From: Rozella allomycis CSF55
Lineage: Eukaryota > Rozellomycota
Direction of reading: 5' to 3'
Length of the DNA: 30,862 bases
NCBI GenBank assembly: GCA_000442015.1
Contig: KE561144.1
Coordinates: forward strand, 2,048 to 32,909
How positions within the stretch are numbered: position 1 is the first letter of the stretch; the number at the start of each line of letters is the position of its first letter. Below the pieces are notes generated by a model. That model was not told where the DNA came from, did not search any database, and saw only the letters and a program-made list of their open reading frames with translations. Shown here in pieces: positions 10,372 through 22,400 of the stretch. The translations under genes and the position numbers were made by a program.

Positions 10372-11002
10372 AATTTTGTATGCATTTTTGGACGAGATGA
10401 TTTGTAAATCTCATAGTAATTAGATTTCTTCCAATGATAATAAAACTTGACTATGTCTGTTATCTTCTTTGACGGTAGCTAAGTAACTAATATTTATGAG
10501 ATATTACATCATTTTTAAACAAATCAAACCTTTTTCCATATATTTCAATACATTTTTGGAACTTTTTTTGATCTGAAATGGACCAATCATCTTTAAAGCA
10601 AATACTAACAACATTACACCCTTTAGCGCTTAGACAAGGATTTATAATTGAATATACATGTCTAGGATTGTAGTCAAAAATATGAAGTAAACTCAAACAT
10701 AAGTCTAAACAATCGCCGTTAAAATTCTTCTCCCCGACAATGCAAAAAATATCTGATACAAATTGATCGAGAATTAATCAAAGTTATTAATTACCATAAT
10801 CCAGAGAAGATATTTTATACTTAACAGGATCCCAAACTTTAGTGCATTCAATAGTTCCATCTACTTTCAGTATCGCGGTCACATTTTCATTTTTGCTGTT
10901 ACAATTAGGAATATGAAGATGACTTTCATGAGATATTTTTTGAGGGATACGAGCTTGGTATTCTTCACCAATTCGAACATTCTTTCTGGGACAATCTATC
11001 AT
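10368..11002 (-). CDS. ELM2-SANT domain chromatin protein
   Basis: Model: complement(join(10368..10478, 10508..10752, 10795..11002)), 187 residues, with introns of 42 and 29 nt. An ELM2 domain begins at VRIGEEYQARIP and continues through KVWDP and the helix CLDLCLSLLHIFDYN. A SANT domain follows: DDWSISDQKKFQKCIEIYGKRF, then, across the 29-nt intron, LPSKKITDIVKFYYHWKKS. This architecture belongs to MTA, CoREST, MIER and RERE proteins, which recruit class I histone deacetylases. The fungal partner is inferred to be an Rpd3-type enzyme. The frame is open to an ATG at 11086, but that would overlap the end of the Vps55 gene, so I prefer the ATG at 11002. The protein is short, with no GATA, BAH or LSD1-binding part. 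Confidence 0.85.
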
Positions 11003-11072
11003 CCAGTAAAAGAAAAACTCAATTGCGAAATTTCTGTGCAGACAAGAAGTATTTTTATTGTCTCCTGTTAAT

Positions 11073-11661
11073 TCAATAGTAATCATCTCCAGTAAAAATA
11101 TAGCTATATGCCGTCACAGAGCCATAAATTAAAATTCCGCCTGCAACAGATAGTCCAAGTTCTAAGATTTCAGGTATCTAACTTATGCTATCCAAAACAC
11201 AACTTACAACTTGTGCGCGATACAAAACTATCGGAAATGCTTTATTATAAACAATGGATTGTGTTACCAATGCCGCTAACAACAAATATTGACGAGACAA
11301 AGTAGCCAAAGTCAAGACCTGTGCTGGGAAATAGATTAGAATTATTTTACTTATTTGAGAGTATGCCTCGATCTTGAGATAATCTATTTGCCACAAACGT
11401 TGGAATGGAGGCCATAACATAAAACAATACTGGAATACACTCAATTATCATAGTTACTAATTATTAGGGGAAACCAATTACTAAACATGATAGAAACTTG
11501 CTTATTACTTTGGATTTGGGAGAGCACATGCCAAGACTATAAGCAAAATGCCGATGGAAAGGAGAAGAGTGTTTAAAAAGAATATGATCCTTTTAAATAT
11601 TGAATAAGATATAATACTCTAATATACAAGCCTAAGTTGGTCTCTTACGCTTTTTGCCCAT
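11073..11661 (-). CDS. Vps55/LEPROT-family endosomal membrane protein
   Basis: Exons on the minus strand: 11509..11589, 11458..11480, 11351..11429, 11268..11323, 11208..11239 and 11073..11177, plus a tentative 5' end at 11649..11661 with a one-base exon at 11618. Introns are 27-30 nt. The product has 129 residues in this model, the usual family length. It has four hydrophobic segments and the hallmarks IPTFVANR, FPIVLYRAQ and the final AGGILIYGSVTAYSYIF. Vps55 works with Vps68 in late-endosome to vacuole transport; the animal homologues LEPROT/LEPROTL1 limit surface receptor levels. The 5' end is the weak point. The only ATG upstream (11661) reaches the first clear exon in frame only by splicing around a single A. 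Start confidence is low, the rest high. Confidence 0.85.
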
Positions 11662-11772
11662 TACTTTGCGGATATGTGGCTTAAAGAATTTGTGGATTCA
11701 AATGTGTAATTTGGAACAACTACGGTAGATACTAGATTAAAATTTTTGCAATATTTATTAATTAATTTAAAG

Positions 11773-12322
11773 CTACTGTATATTTATTAACACTGTGGAA
11801 ATAAATTCTTCCTCGCTCATCACAATAAGGTTGGTTGTATCATACAATAATCGGGCGAGTACCAAGGGATCAATCTGTGCCATGTTTCCACATATGAAAC
11901 GCTTTATTTCATTAACCCATTGTTGGTGTAATTTACCACCGCCAGCTGCGTAAAGTTGGTAAAGGCAAGACAAGTGGTATTCTAATTCTTGATTATCATT
12001 GGAAAAAAGCGTTACTTTTGATCGAAAGAAAAGTTTTAAGTGTTGTGTAAAGGGTGAAATGATCTAATTCTTCAGGCAGCCCTTTTATGATATTTTCAAT
12101 GAAAAATTTCCCCACAGAAGTCATATTTCTACAAAAACGTCTATAATAATTAAATTACTTGGAGTGCATTCCCATTATATCAATAGCATTCTGTGGCGAG
12201 TTCTCGCATAATATTTTGTATATAATTGATTCAACATTAAAGTTTGACAATTTGAAGTTATTCAGATTAAATTCTGATGTATGTCCGGAGCCTTTTGCAT
12301 TTTTAAATACATCTTCTAGCAT
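11773..12322 (-). CDS. Hypothetical protein, 163 aa
   Basis: Model: complement(join(11773..11987, 12016..12128, 12159..12322)), 163 residues. Two GT-AG introns (28 and 30 nt) remove all internal stops, and the exon lengths sum to 492 nt, which supports the model. An alternative 18-nt intron with the same donor at 12158 would also stay in frame and add four residues. The protein is predicted mostly helical, with segments such as NVESIIYKILCEN, KFFIENIIKGLPEEL and EYHLSCLYQLYAAGGGKLHQ. There are no membrane helices, signal peptide or catalytic motif that I can see. It starts 73 bp downstream of the FHA-kinase stop, same orientation. I do not recognise the family. Confidence 0.65.
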
Positions 12323-12395
12323 GTGGGCTTAGTTAGCAATAAAAATCATTCTGTCAAATCCAAACAAATAATGCTCTTCTAATGCTTAACTAATA

Positions 12396-14094
12396 TTAAT
12401 GTTTATTTAAATTTAATGCATCATAATAAGCCTGTGCCTTGCAATCCTAAAAAGGCCTCTTAATATAATTACTGAAAACCAAGAGTGGTGTAGTGCCTCA
12501 TCTACTGATAACCTATCAATTGGATTTGTTTGAAGCAATGAGTTTATTAAATTCATGGCTGTATAACTTAAATAAATTAAATACCATCAGAACTGACTTT
12601 CAACCATACCGGGTCGTAAAATGAAACTGTTCCTCTCAATATATGGCGATACAAAAGTATTTCATCTTCTTCGCCGAATGGAAGCTGGCCTTTATGTTTA
12701 ATATATTTTGCATATACCGGAAAGCCTATAAAAAGTGACAACAACTATTACATGCTATACAATAATACACCGAGAGACCAACAATCTACCTTATTTGAGT
12801 AGGACTTTTTATTGGATCCTAGATTCATTATAATCTATTCTTCCAATATGCAATGGAGTACTTCAGGAGGTAAATAGTTAGGAGTGCCACATACAGTTAC
12901 TAGATGGTCGTTGATGAATACTTTCGCTAATCCAAAATCTACTAGTAAAACCTTGGAAAACTCTCCGGTTTGTAAAAGAATATTTTCAGGCTTTATATCT
13001 CGGTGCACAATTCCTATTGAATGCAAATACTACGATAAACTGTGATAAATACCATACTTGAACTGCCTTTAAAATTTGATAGAAAAAACACTTCGCTTCT
13101 AGCTCTTGTAATGCTTTATTGCGTATTATGTGGTCGAATAGTTCACCGCCATTTACACTGAAATCAATGAAGTTCAAAAACTTACTGCTGTATAAAATAA
13201 TATATGTGATTATCCTGCTCTAGAAAATCGTATATTTTGATAATATTTGCCTGTCTTCATTGGAAAAAATCATTTTACATGATTTATTGCTTGCAAAATC
13301 TGTATCTCATCTAAAGCTTTCTGTTTCTGGATATTCTTAGCCGTTAAGCTTGATTCCGAAATTCGTTTTACCGCAACATAGTTCCCATGTATCAAATCAT
13401 ATCCGATAAAGACTGTTGCGAATGTTCCACTGCAATCCTTCATATTGAGCATTATTACCTTCCTATAGCATAGTTGCCAATTAAATATCTTTCCAAAAAG
13501 AGCTAAGAAGGGAATGCATGTTTTTTACCTCCTCTTCAATGGGTGTTGAGTTGCTGACAAAAATAAAGGCTAAGAAAGGTATCACAAAATATTACNATCC
13601 TTCATATTGAGCATTATTACCTTCCTATAGCATAATTGCCAATTAAATATCTTTCCAAAAAGAGCTAAGAATGGGAATGCATGTTTTTTACCTCCTCTTC
13701 AATGGGTATTGAGTTGCTGACAAAAATAAAGGCTAAGAAAGGTATCACAAAATATTACTGTTGCAATCTAGCACATTCTTCTTATTTTCACATAATGAAA
13801 TTTCATCCTTATGATTAATGACTAACTTTTCTGACGCCTTGATTCTTATTCCATTGATGTATACTCCATTTAGGCTCCCGCAGTCAATTAAAGATGCATT
13901 TTTGGGAAATCCTGGTATTCTTTCGATCTTACAATGTAGCTTTGAAACGGAATAATGTTGAATAACAATATCACACTGTTGAGATCTTCCGATGCAGTAG
14001 GTATCAAGTCCTTCTTCAAGGCCTATATTGAAGTCAAAGGAAACTTACATATTTTTCTAGCAGGACTGGAAATAAAGAGCAAGTAGCCCCACAT
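12396..14094 (-). CDS. FHA-domain checkpoint kinase (Chk2/Rad53/Cds1 family)
   Basis: Thirteen exons, 403 residues: 14049..14094, 13759..14022, 13692..13732, 13621..13664, 13279..13429, 13186..13250, 13058..13157, 12862..13029, 12752..12834, 12718..12725, 12585..12689, 12473..12558 and 12396..12446. The N-terminal FHA domain ([22 protein letters not shown]) binds phosphothreonine. The kinase has [29 protein letters not shown] (catalytic Asp near 248), DFG (near 268), [10 protein letters not shown] and [11 protein letters not shown] plus kinase is the architecture of Chk2, Rad53 and Cds1, activated by ATM/ATR-type kinases after DNA damage. There is one FHA domain, as in Cds1. The third and fourth exons appear twice because of the contig joint at N 13596; the second set is 13529..13569 and 13459..13502. 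The tenth exon is only 8 nt. Confidence 0.92.
13435..13758. repeat. Unmerged contig overlap (about 161 bp direct duplicate around an N)
   Basis: 13435-13595 and 13597-13758 are near-identical direct copies separated only by the N at 13596. By my reading they differ at three places, one of them a single-base indel inside an intron. Each copy holds the same two exons of the FHA-kinase. Using one copy gives a 403-residue protein in frame. The best explanation is overlapping contig ends, probably two alleles, joined without merging. Confidence 0.9.
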
Positions 14095-14168
14095 ACCAGG
14101 CAAAAGTTTATGTGGCTCATGCGAGGATTCCTAGACATTGGAGATCACGAATTTTACAAATTTCTGAG
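14095..14168. promoter_or_regulatory. Divergent promoter, FHA-kinase / pirin
   Basis: Only 74 bp separate the ATGs of the FHA-kinase (minus) and pirin (plus), so both promoters must share or overlap this space or extend into the opposite gene. I see no classical TATA box or named factor site. Confidence 0.5.
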
Positions 14169-15267
14169 ATGCAATATCGATTAGTCATAAAAACTATACT
14201 TTCCAAGGTTTTCAATATTTTGAATTAAAAAAGGCACAAGAAGAAGGACAAGGAGCAACTGTGAGACGTAGCATAGGCGGTCGAGAGGTGTCTTATTTTG
14301 ATCCGTTTCTTCTGTTAGATGCATTCGAAGTTCAAAAGCCAGGTAATTAATGAAATATAATTTTGAAAATAGCCGGTTTTCCCGATCATCCTCACCGGTA
14401 AAACTCTCGCCACAATTTAAACAAGTGGTTTCGAAACCGTAACATATATGACAGAAGGAAAATTTCAACATGAAGACTTTTGTGGTCATCGAGGTGAAAT
14501 AAGAAGTGGGTATTCAAATATCATCTCTATTTAATATTTTAGAGATTTACAGTGGATGACGGCAGGTAGAGGAATTGTACATGCTGAAATGCCTTCAGGA
14601 TATGGAGTCAACAAAGGACTTCAACGTAAAAAAGCATAAGCATTTAAGTTTCTATAGTGTGGGTTAATTTAAGTGAGACAAATAAACTAGTGGAACCGTC
14701 TTATCAAGAGCTACTGGACAAAGATATTCCGAAGATTAATATCAATGATAATAAGGTGCAAATAAAAGTGATCGCTGGTAGATTGTTTAAATTTTCATCA
14801 ACAGGGGAATCTCATGGCACTGTTTCTCCCGTCAGAACAAGGACTCCAACAATTTATTTGGATTTCACAATGAAAGAAAACGCATTTGTTGAACAAGTAA
14901 AAAGGTCATTTTTTTAAAAAAGAAAATACCTAATGAATATAATGTCTTCGTCTACATTCTTACCGGGGAAGGCTATTTCAATAAAGCACCTGGTAGCACC
15001 AATCAAACACTTATATTTAACCAAGAAGGTATGAGCAAAAAGATCAAGTTTGTAGGGGACTTTATTAAAGTAGAAACCAAAGATTCACAATTGAGGTTTG
15101 TACTAATTGCTGGAATGCCTTTAGGTGAACCGGTAGCTAGACAAGGCCCATTTGTAATGAATACAAAAGAGGAGCTTCAAAAGGCATTCGAAGATTATTT
15201 TTCTTTTAAGAATGGGTTTGAAAAGGCCAAAAACTGGGAAAGTCAAATTTCGCGCAATTCAGATTGA
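14169..15267 (+). CDS. Pirin
   Basis: Model: join(14169..14207, 14234..14342, 14373..14397, 14426..14509, 14543..14625, 14658..14896, 14923..15267), 307 residues, with introns of 26-33 nt. The N-terminal cupin has VRRSIGG, FPDHPHRGFETV and GRGIVHAEMP, giving the iron ligands His55, His57, His99 and Glu101, the same set as human pirin. The second cupin follows (VFVYILTGEGYF, then GEPVARQGPFVMNT near the C terminus). Pirins are nuclear iron proteins; the human one is a redox-sensitive NF-kappaB co-regulator, and several relatives have quercetin dioxygenase activity. Which applies here is unknown. The first intron has the unusual donor GTTTTC but is needed to reach the ATG in frame. It is divergent from the FHA-kinase and convergent with the C2H2 gene. 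Confidence 0.94.
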
Positions 15268-15336
15268 TATATCGTTTAAATAAATACTTCTGCAACGTAT
15301 CGATAATTTAACAAAATTTAATCATAGCAGGTGTTT

Positions 15337-16224
15337 TTATTTATCGTAAATTTCATGCATTAGTTTATCGACGTATTGAAAATTTTCTAATTCTAATTGA
15401 TATCTTTCTTGTTCGAGCAAACTCAGGCTCTCAGTGAGCATATCTTTCTCGCTTAGACAATGAATCAACCTCATTTTATATGCGAAATACTTTTGTTTTG
15501 TTGATAGCGTTTTAAGTTCATCATCTGTTTCTACATCAATTATCTTTGTTTCCGGGACTATTTGTGGTGCAATTATATTAACTTGGATCATATCTTCATC
15601 GCTACTTGCATATTCCTCAACCTTTTGTTGCAATCGTTTCTTCCCGTGCTTATTATCTGGTCTTTTACCAATCTCACCGTCATACTGAAGATCCTTTGTC
15701 AGTTTTGTAAAAAACCTTGACCCTAAATAGTCCGCATACTTAACTCCGGTAGCGACAACTTCATGAAGAGAATGCTTTTGCTCGGGTTCTTGGACCTTGA
15801 CTTCAGATATATCGACCCCAAGATGTTGTTTTTGATGTTTTGATAAAGCATCTGCCCGAGAAAATGTTCTTCTGCATCCTTGATATTTACATACATATGG
15901 CTTTTCTCCGGTATGTCCTATAATCAAGGCGAATTCTTATTTACCCCTTATATGAGCTATAAGAGTCGACCTAGTGTTTTGAGGAGCTCCTTTGCGGGGG
16001 CAATCAGCCCATTCGCAGGTATAAACATCTTTTTTCAATCCCACGTGGCTATTTGATACGTGGGAAACAAGCTCTGATAGATACAAAAATGAACTGGAAC
16101 AGCCTTCCCATTTGCAAGAATATATAGCCGCTGTTTCTTCTGAAGAATTATACGCTTGTCCTTCATTTAAATTAGCAGAAACGTTTAATGGATTAATTGT
16201 CAAAACGATGTTATCCTCATCCAT
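15337..16224 (-). CDS. Three-finger C2H2 protein, INO80-complex (Iec1/Ies1-like) type
   Basis: Model: complement(join(15337..15917, 15945..16224)), 286 residues, with one 27-nt intron. There are three consecutive C2H2 fingers of the GLI/YY1 kind: a first with C-x4-C starting SCKWEGC, a second starting TCEWADCPRKG, and a third, VCKYQGCRRTFSRADALSKH, joined by the linker HTGEKPY restored by the intron. An acidic linker and a C-terminal coiled coil (KQKYFAYKMRLIHCL to the end) follow. From memory, the CEW-DCPRKG finger plus C-terminal coil matches fungal INO80-complex zinc-finger subunits, so a role in chromatin remodelling is likely but inferred. The frame continues upstream without an ATG to a TTG at 16311; I start at the ATG at 16224. 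Confidence 0.82.
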
Positions 16225-16471
16225 CGTAAAATTGTGGCTTGACCTGTTGGAATAGAAGAGGAATTGATTTTTATGGCGTGCTTGTAAAACAACTGTATAA
16301 ACTGTATTCAATATTAAACCTGGAATTTATCCGATTTTGAGGTTATTTATTTCTTTGGCGATTAATTAACTAACATCCAAGACTAAAATGCTATTTGCAC
16401 TCACGGTGAACCTCATAAAATCAAATTGTAAAGTGAATATTCATTGTTGACATTGTTTACAATTTTGGCGC

Positions 16472-19400
16472 ATGCAATTGCCTGAACCAAAAGAAGTGCT
16501 ATCACGCCGTACATCTGCGGTGGGTTCTAAGCGTCCAAGCCTTGACCGTAGGATGTCATTTATTAACACTCCTATTCGCCCAGGCAATACCCGCCGAGGT
16601 TCTTTGACGCCATCAGCAATCATGAATTCTATACCGCGTCCAATTTCATCTAGACGCGAGTCTGTATATTCAACAACGACAGGAAAATCTCGTACGTCCT
16701 CTATGGATATTAAGGAAAATAGAGACAGCCATTTCGCCCCTCCATCAATGAATGGTGAGGATAAGATCATGGAAGATGTCGAGGAGAGCAATACGGAATT
16801 ATCGCCAACTGAAATTATTAAAAAAGCTATTCAGGAAGCTTCTTTGAAAGGAAATGAGTTGCAGATATTGGATTCTAAAATTGATGCGGTATAGATCTTA
16901 ATAAGATGGGAGTAGATGATCGAAGAAGTAAATAGTTTGCTTAAAGCTAGAATGGATAACTCAATGCCTCTTGATACTAACAAGTTTAAGTTGCCCATTT
17001 TACAGAATGGAAAGTAACATTTGATAGTCTCGGAAATTAGTTTGTTGACTTTAATTCAATACAAAGACAAGAGACAAGAATATTTAAATCTTCTGAGCTC
17101 CGTTTCTTTCACAGTGAAAAGCCCTGAGCTAACTCAAACGATTCTTGAAGAGGTGAAAATTTGTAAAGTAATAAATTAGCTGGAGCAAGTATGGAATATT
17201 GACATAAATATAAATTCTGAAAAGATGGTTGAAATTCTCTCTAGTTTTTACTATTCTCGAGCAATGGAGTTGGCTGAGACGTCAAAACTGCTGTTGTCTA
17301 GATGGTCTAGATATAATAAGAGTTCAAAGACAGTTACGCAGCTTTATAATGTATTCAGTATGGCCCAAGAAGAGATAACACATGAATATTCGGAGATGGT
17401 GACCCGATATGAGCGAATGCAACAAATAATAGAGTGGAGAGAGTTTCAAAGCAACCAAACAGAGATGAAAGGAGTGGTGAAAGATGTGGTTATGTATTCG
17501 CTTAATGTGGGAGAAGAAGAAGACTGGAGTGCAGAAGACATTGGCATAATGATAAGATGGATGACTGGATGGGTAAACGGGAAAAAGAAAATGACGTATT
17601 TGAAGAATTTTGCATGCAATGTAGCTGATCATCCGAGAGATCAATTGATTAAAGAATATTGTAAATTGAGCTGTACATTGAGTCCAGAAGTGAATAGTGA
17701 TGAGAATGAGATTTTTGGCAGTAACATGAGAAGAAATAATGTTCCAATGAAAAAGACATGTTTGAGTGATTTCATTGACGAATTTCAAGAATATGCAACT
17801 GAATTTAAGTTAGAATCTGACATAGAATTTGAGGATGGGCATACACTGGAATATGAAACAAGAAAGTATGCAATGAGTGAATTCAAGAAGCACTTAAAGC
17901 AAATGGGCGTGGATTTGAATAAGAGGAAGTATGTTAATAATAAGAAATTGAAGCAACTTGGATTTGACTCTGATGATGAAAAGAGTGATGATGATGAAGA
18001 AAAGAGGAATGTCGAGTATTTCCCATTGATTTGCAAGTCAGAATGGTTGAAAGATCCTAGTTTGGTCCCCAAGTTGAGCGTAAATGAAGAAGAGAGAATT
18101 GTGAGACTAAAGAAACTAAGCTTGATAGACTTTGAGCTGAATAATCAATTGGATCTATTAAAGAGCACAAATTTTGAAGAATTTGAGGAAAAGATGGTAA
18201 TGAGACTGTATAAATATTTTTTAGCAAGGACATTTAAAAATATTCATGGAAGAGAATGGATTTAAATTTAATAAGAAAAACTTGGAAGAAAAGCAAAAGA
18301 CGGAAATTGTTAATTTAGGAGATATTAGAACTGCATCGGAATCTATTAATGGAAGAAGAAATTTAGCTTTCCAAAAGCAAAATGAAGATGAATTAAAAGA
18401 TATTGATCAAGTAAATTAAACTTGATTGGATAAAAAGATCCCATTGAGTGAAATATTTAATGAAAATGATATCCAGTCCTTTATGCAACTGAGATTTGTA
18501 AAACTGAGAAAGGAAAGGGAAAAATTACTGTTCTATTTGAATTTCATGAGATCTATTGAAAAAAGAATTTGCTTGGATGTAAAAATTCAAAGGTTTATTA
18601 AGAAGGTTTCCCATGCGAGAGAAATGACTCGAGTCAAGTTTTCAAATTCAAATGAAACAAATGTGAAGATCAATTTAAGTGGATTATTTCCAAATGCTCA
18701 AAAGAGAGAGTTACCAAGATTGGATGAATTAGAAATAAATAAGTCCATGAGTGTAGATTCTATTGAAGAACATGAAGATTATCGCTTTAAAGAAAATGAT
18801 TTTGTAGAGGTCAGGTAGTTTATATTTCTATGAATTCTTTAAGAGATAAAAAGGGTAGAAAGATTTTGTATGACGTGGCCTTTGATGATCTACAAAAGAT
18901 TGAAAATGAAATGCTAATTTTGATAACTTTCTATTTAAAAGAAAGAGATGACGAAGATGACGACATTGTTCAGATTAAGAAAAATTCAATGAAAAAGAGT
19001 AAACGTTTTACAAAAAAGACAAAAGGGAATAACGACGTTGCCTATTTAGATAGAAAATATGATAGAATTCAAGCATTAATAGACATGTACTCTATTCAAA
19101 ATAAGATTCAATTGGAGAAAATAAATGTAAGAAATCTTAGATGTGAATGTAATTATAGTTTATGTTAACAATGATGGATGTTTATGAGCATTCAATAAAC
19201 CTTACTGATAAAGAAGAAATTGGCCAATTCATTTTGAACATAATGGTTGAGCCATTAAATATTGATTATAAAGCTAAATACTTTTGTTCAAATATGATAA
19301 TTCAAACCAAAGTGATGAAACTGAAACAGTCTTTCATTGAAAGTTTAATGTTTACTCTTTCAGAAGATCAAAGACAATGGAGATATCAGCATGATTCTAA

Positions 19401-22400
19401 AGCTTTAATAAAATCGATGAAAAATGTTACTTCTGATTCTGTAATGTCTCTAGTTGGCGCTGGTTTGCCAAGAGTTATTGGTAATTCATTAATCTAGTTA
19501 TTTCATTCTAGAAGCCTTTATTCCTTTGATGAAGCATTCTGATATAAATATTTCAATTGATATTTTAGAAATTGTAGAGCATGTTGGTGATATTGTCAAT
19601 ACATGCAAATTGCTAAACAAGAATGTGACGCAATTAATTGAATACATGAACACAGTTAACAAAAACTTTAATCATAATCATCTTTTAATTGAATGGATTG
19701 TTTATAAATACGTTTTTGATTATTGGAATAATGAAATCAAAAATCTCTCATTTGATCAAGTTAAAGAAGTCAAAAAGGCAAAAGGATTCGAGTCTAAAAG
19801 TCACCACAGTCAGAATTCCGCAAGTAACACTCACGGACATTTACAATCACATTCCTCTTATACTAGTAATAGCAATAACCACGGTCACTTGCAATCCCAC
19901 TCTTCTTATTTGTCAAGTCATTCAAATATAAGTTCTTCACAAACAAATGCTTCTTCAAACAGAGTATTGATAGGTCTAGAATTGAACAATGTCTTTGAAA
20001 ATCCGTTTGTTGCAGATATTGTGTTAACGAATAAGTATGGAGAAGAGTATGAAATGAAGCAAGATGATCTATTTGACGTAGAAAAGAATTTGTATCATAG
20101 ATTTAATGATCCATCATTTCAGGAGCAAGCCAAGGACACTTTGTTGGAATTGCTAAAGATATTAATTCAACGATGGAAATTGATAGTCTCATTTCACAGT
20201 ACAGAGACATTTAAAACCCTTATTTTGAAACAAGAAAAGCAAATGGGGTTTTCAAAAGATTCTATGCTTGTTAGAGGATATGAAAGTTTGCCACTTGGAA
20301 GAAACAACTATGATTCGGACTATTTAATCAAAATGTATAAAATGATGGAAGGTGAAGAGGAGGAAGATGAAAATAAAATGACATTTCTGTTTCATGAACC
20401 TTGTATTCCATTCAGGAAATTAGCAATCAATGATTTTGATGATTCGTTATTGAGTCTCAAATTCAGAAATTTCGACGATCTTGTTGAATCAATTAATGAC
20501 CCTTTGCATTTAAAAATTTTAACGAGAGCAATTAAATTACAATTAATGGAAAGATCCATTTGCTTCCTGAAATTAATTAGCAACAGTTTACTACTTATTA
20601 ATCAAGATTTCATTCATGACTTTTTTAAAGAGAATTTCAACAATCAATTGGAACTGAAAAGACTTGGATTTAATTCAATAGAAGAAATGAACAACTTTGA
20701 TCTTTTGCATGATTATCCCATTCCAGAATATAAAGATTGTACTTTTACTGCAATTCAAAAAAAGAATTTATTAAGAAAGCAAATTGTTTATCATTTTTCA
20801 AAGAATTATTATCAATACATTGAACTGAAATACACTCCAGAGAAAGCATTCCGTAGTATGATTCCGCTGAAATTAGAGTTGATGGATTGGTTCCACCAAA
20901 ATATGCAAGAAACTATTATTGAAGCGTCGGATAGAATTCAGTTGTCTTTTCTATTATTTATTCTAAATTCTCTGTCAAAGGAAACTATTCTGGGAAAGTC
21001 TGTCTTCAAATTAGAAAATTACAATAATAAAAAGGAGCAAAATGATGATTTAAATTTAGAAATTAAATTAGAAATTGCTTCAAACATTTTGACTCAACAG
21101 GTAACTTGCAATATATTATTGTTTACTTTTGGTAGTTGACGGAAAAGATGAAGAAATTTTCCAGTTGTGGGAATTACCGAATGAATTCAATGTCCTTTCT
21201 GTTCCATTCAATGATGTTATTGTGCCTTTCAGAGAATTTAAATTGTTTAATCGCTCCAAATACGAAAAAATGTTTAAAGTTTATTCGTTTATAAATGATT
21301 TATTGAACATTGTAATGTTCTTTACGAGACTGATGAATTCTTTCAAGAAGACTACCATTCAATCTAGAGCAGGTATTAAAATTATTGGTATGTGAAAGGT
21401 TTGGAAGCAAGGGATTATGATTCAGTGGTTGGTTTCATGACTGGATTGAAAAGGGACTTGAATAGTCTTGGAAATCCATTAAGCTATGAAAAACTATTTT
21501 CGTTTCTTAAACTTAAATATGAATTATTGTTTCTCAAACTAAGAGGTGTATTTGATAGAGTTCATGAACATTTTAAACAAAATAACGTAACTAGAAAGAA
21601 CTATTAGAAATTAGAACTTTCATGGCGCCAGATTACTTTTGCGCAAGTTGAATCACTTTGATCAAAAATATTACAATAATTTTTCATTTTTGAATAATGA
21701 ATTATATTTTAACCCTATAAATGTTAATTCAGACTTTATTAAGAGTGATGCCATTCTTTACCTTTTAACGAATGAAGACAAGAGATTCCTTTACACCAAA
21801 ACATCTGAAGTAATTCCCTTTAATTTTTGATACAAAAGTTTGATTATTCGCTTGATCAATTCAATTCTGTTGGAATTTCAACAGACAACCCCATTGACAC
21901 TTTGAAAAACCAAATGGACTATTTGACAGCAAACGTTAAATTGGTCCACTTGAGAAAAGAATTCTTTAGATTGTATCATTTGCAAAATCCTCTTCTAGGC
22001 GATTCCAAAGCACATTTGAATTTGTACACGTCCAAAATATTGATACCTGCAATTGCAACTTATCAAAGATATGGAAGCAAAGGAAATGCATCGGAAACAT
22101 ATTTATTAAGAAATGATTGGCTGAATGATCCACCCTCAACTCAACATTATTTTAACAGAGTCGCCCAGATTCAATTTGATCGATGCCAAGCAATGGTTCT
22201 GCAAGATGAGATTTCTTGTCAGTACACAGTGTTCTTTCACAATTACGTTCAAAAATTGTATGAAAATCTGCAACAAGAGTTATCTGGGCGCCTATTCAAA
22301 TTACAATNGTTATCTGGGCGCTTATTCAAATTACAATCAATTGTGCAAATTAATCCTTTGTCTTTTGATTCAACAAGTGGATACGCATTATCGGAAAACG

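Noticed and set aside
13435-13758. A genuine tandem exon duplication in the kinase gene
   Set aside because: The copies meet exactly at a single N, differ by about 2 percent, and collapsing them gives a complete in-frame kinase. The same pattern recurs at 22308 and 23781.
14181-14489. Minus-strand frame with cysteine pairs resembling a zinc ribbon
   Set aside because: It lies opposite pirin exons 1-4, crosses two pirin introns and has no support of its own.
17324-18072. Minus-strand frames rich in Ser, Phe and His within the giant gene
   Set aside because: They are antisense to a well-supported exon with conserved residues and have no motif.
19832-19909. A CRISPR-like or other functional DNA repeat
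   Set aside because: There are only two units, inside a coding exon, with codon differences and no spacer structure. It is a low-complexity protein repeat.
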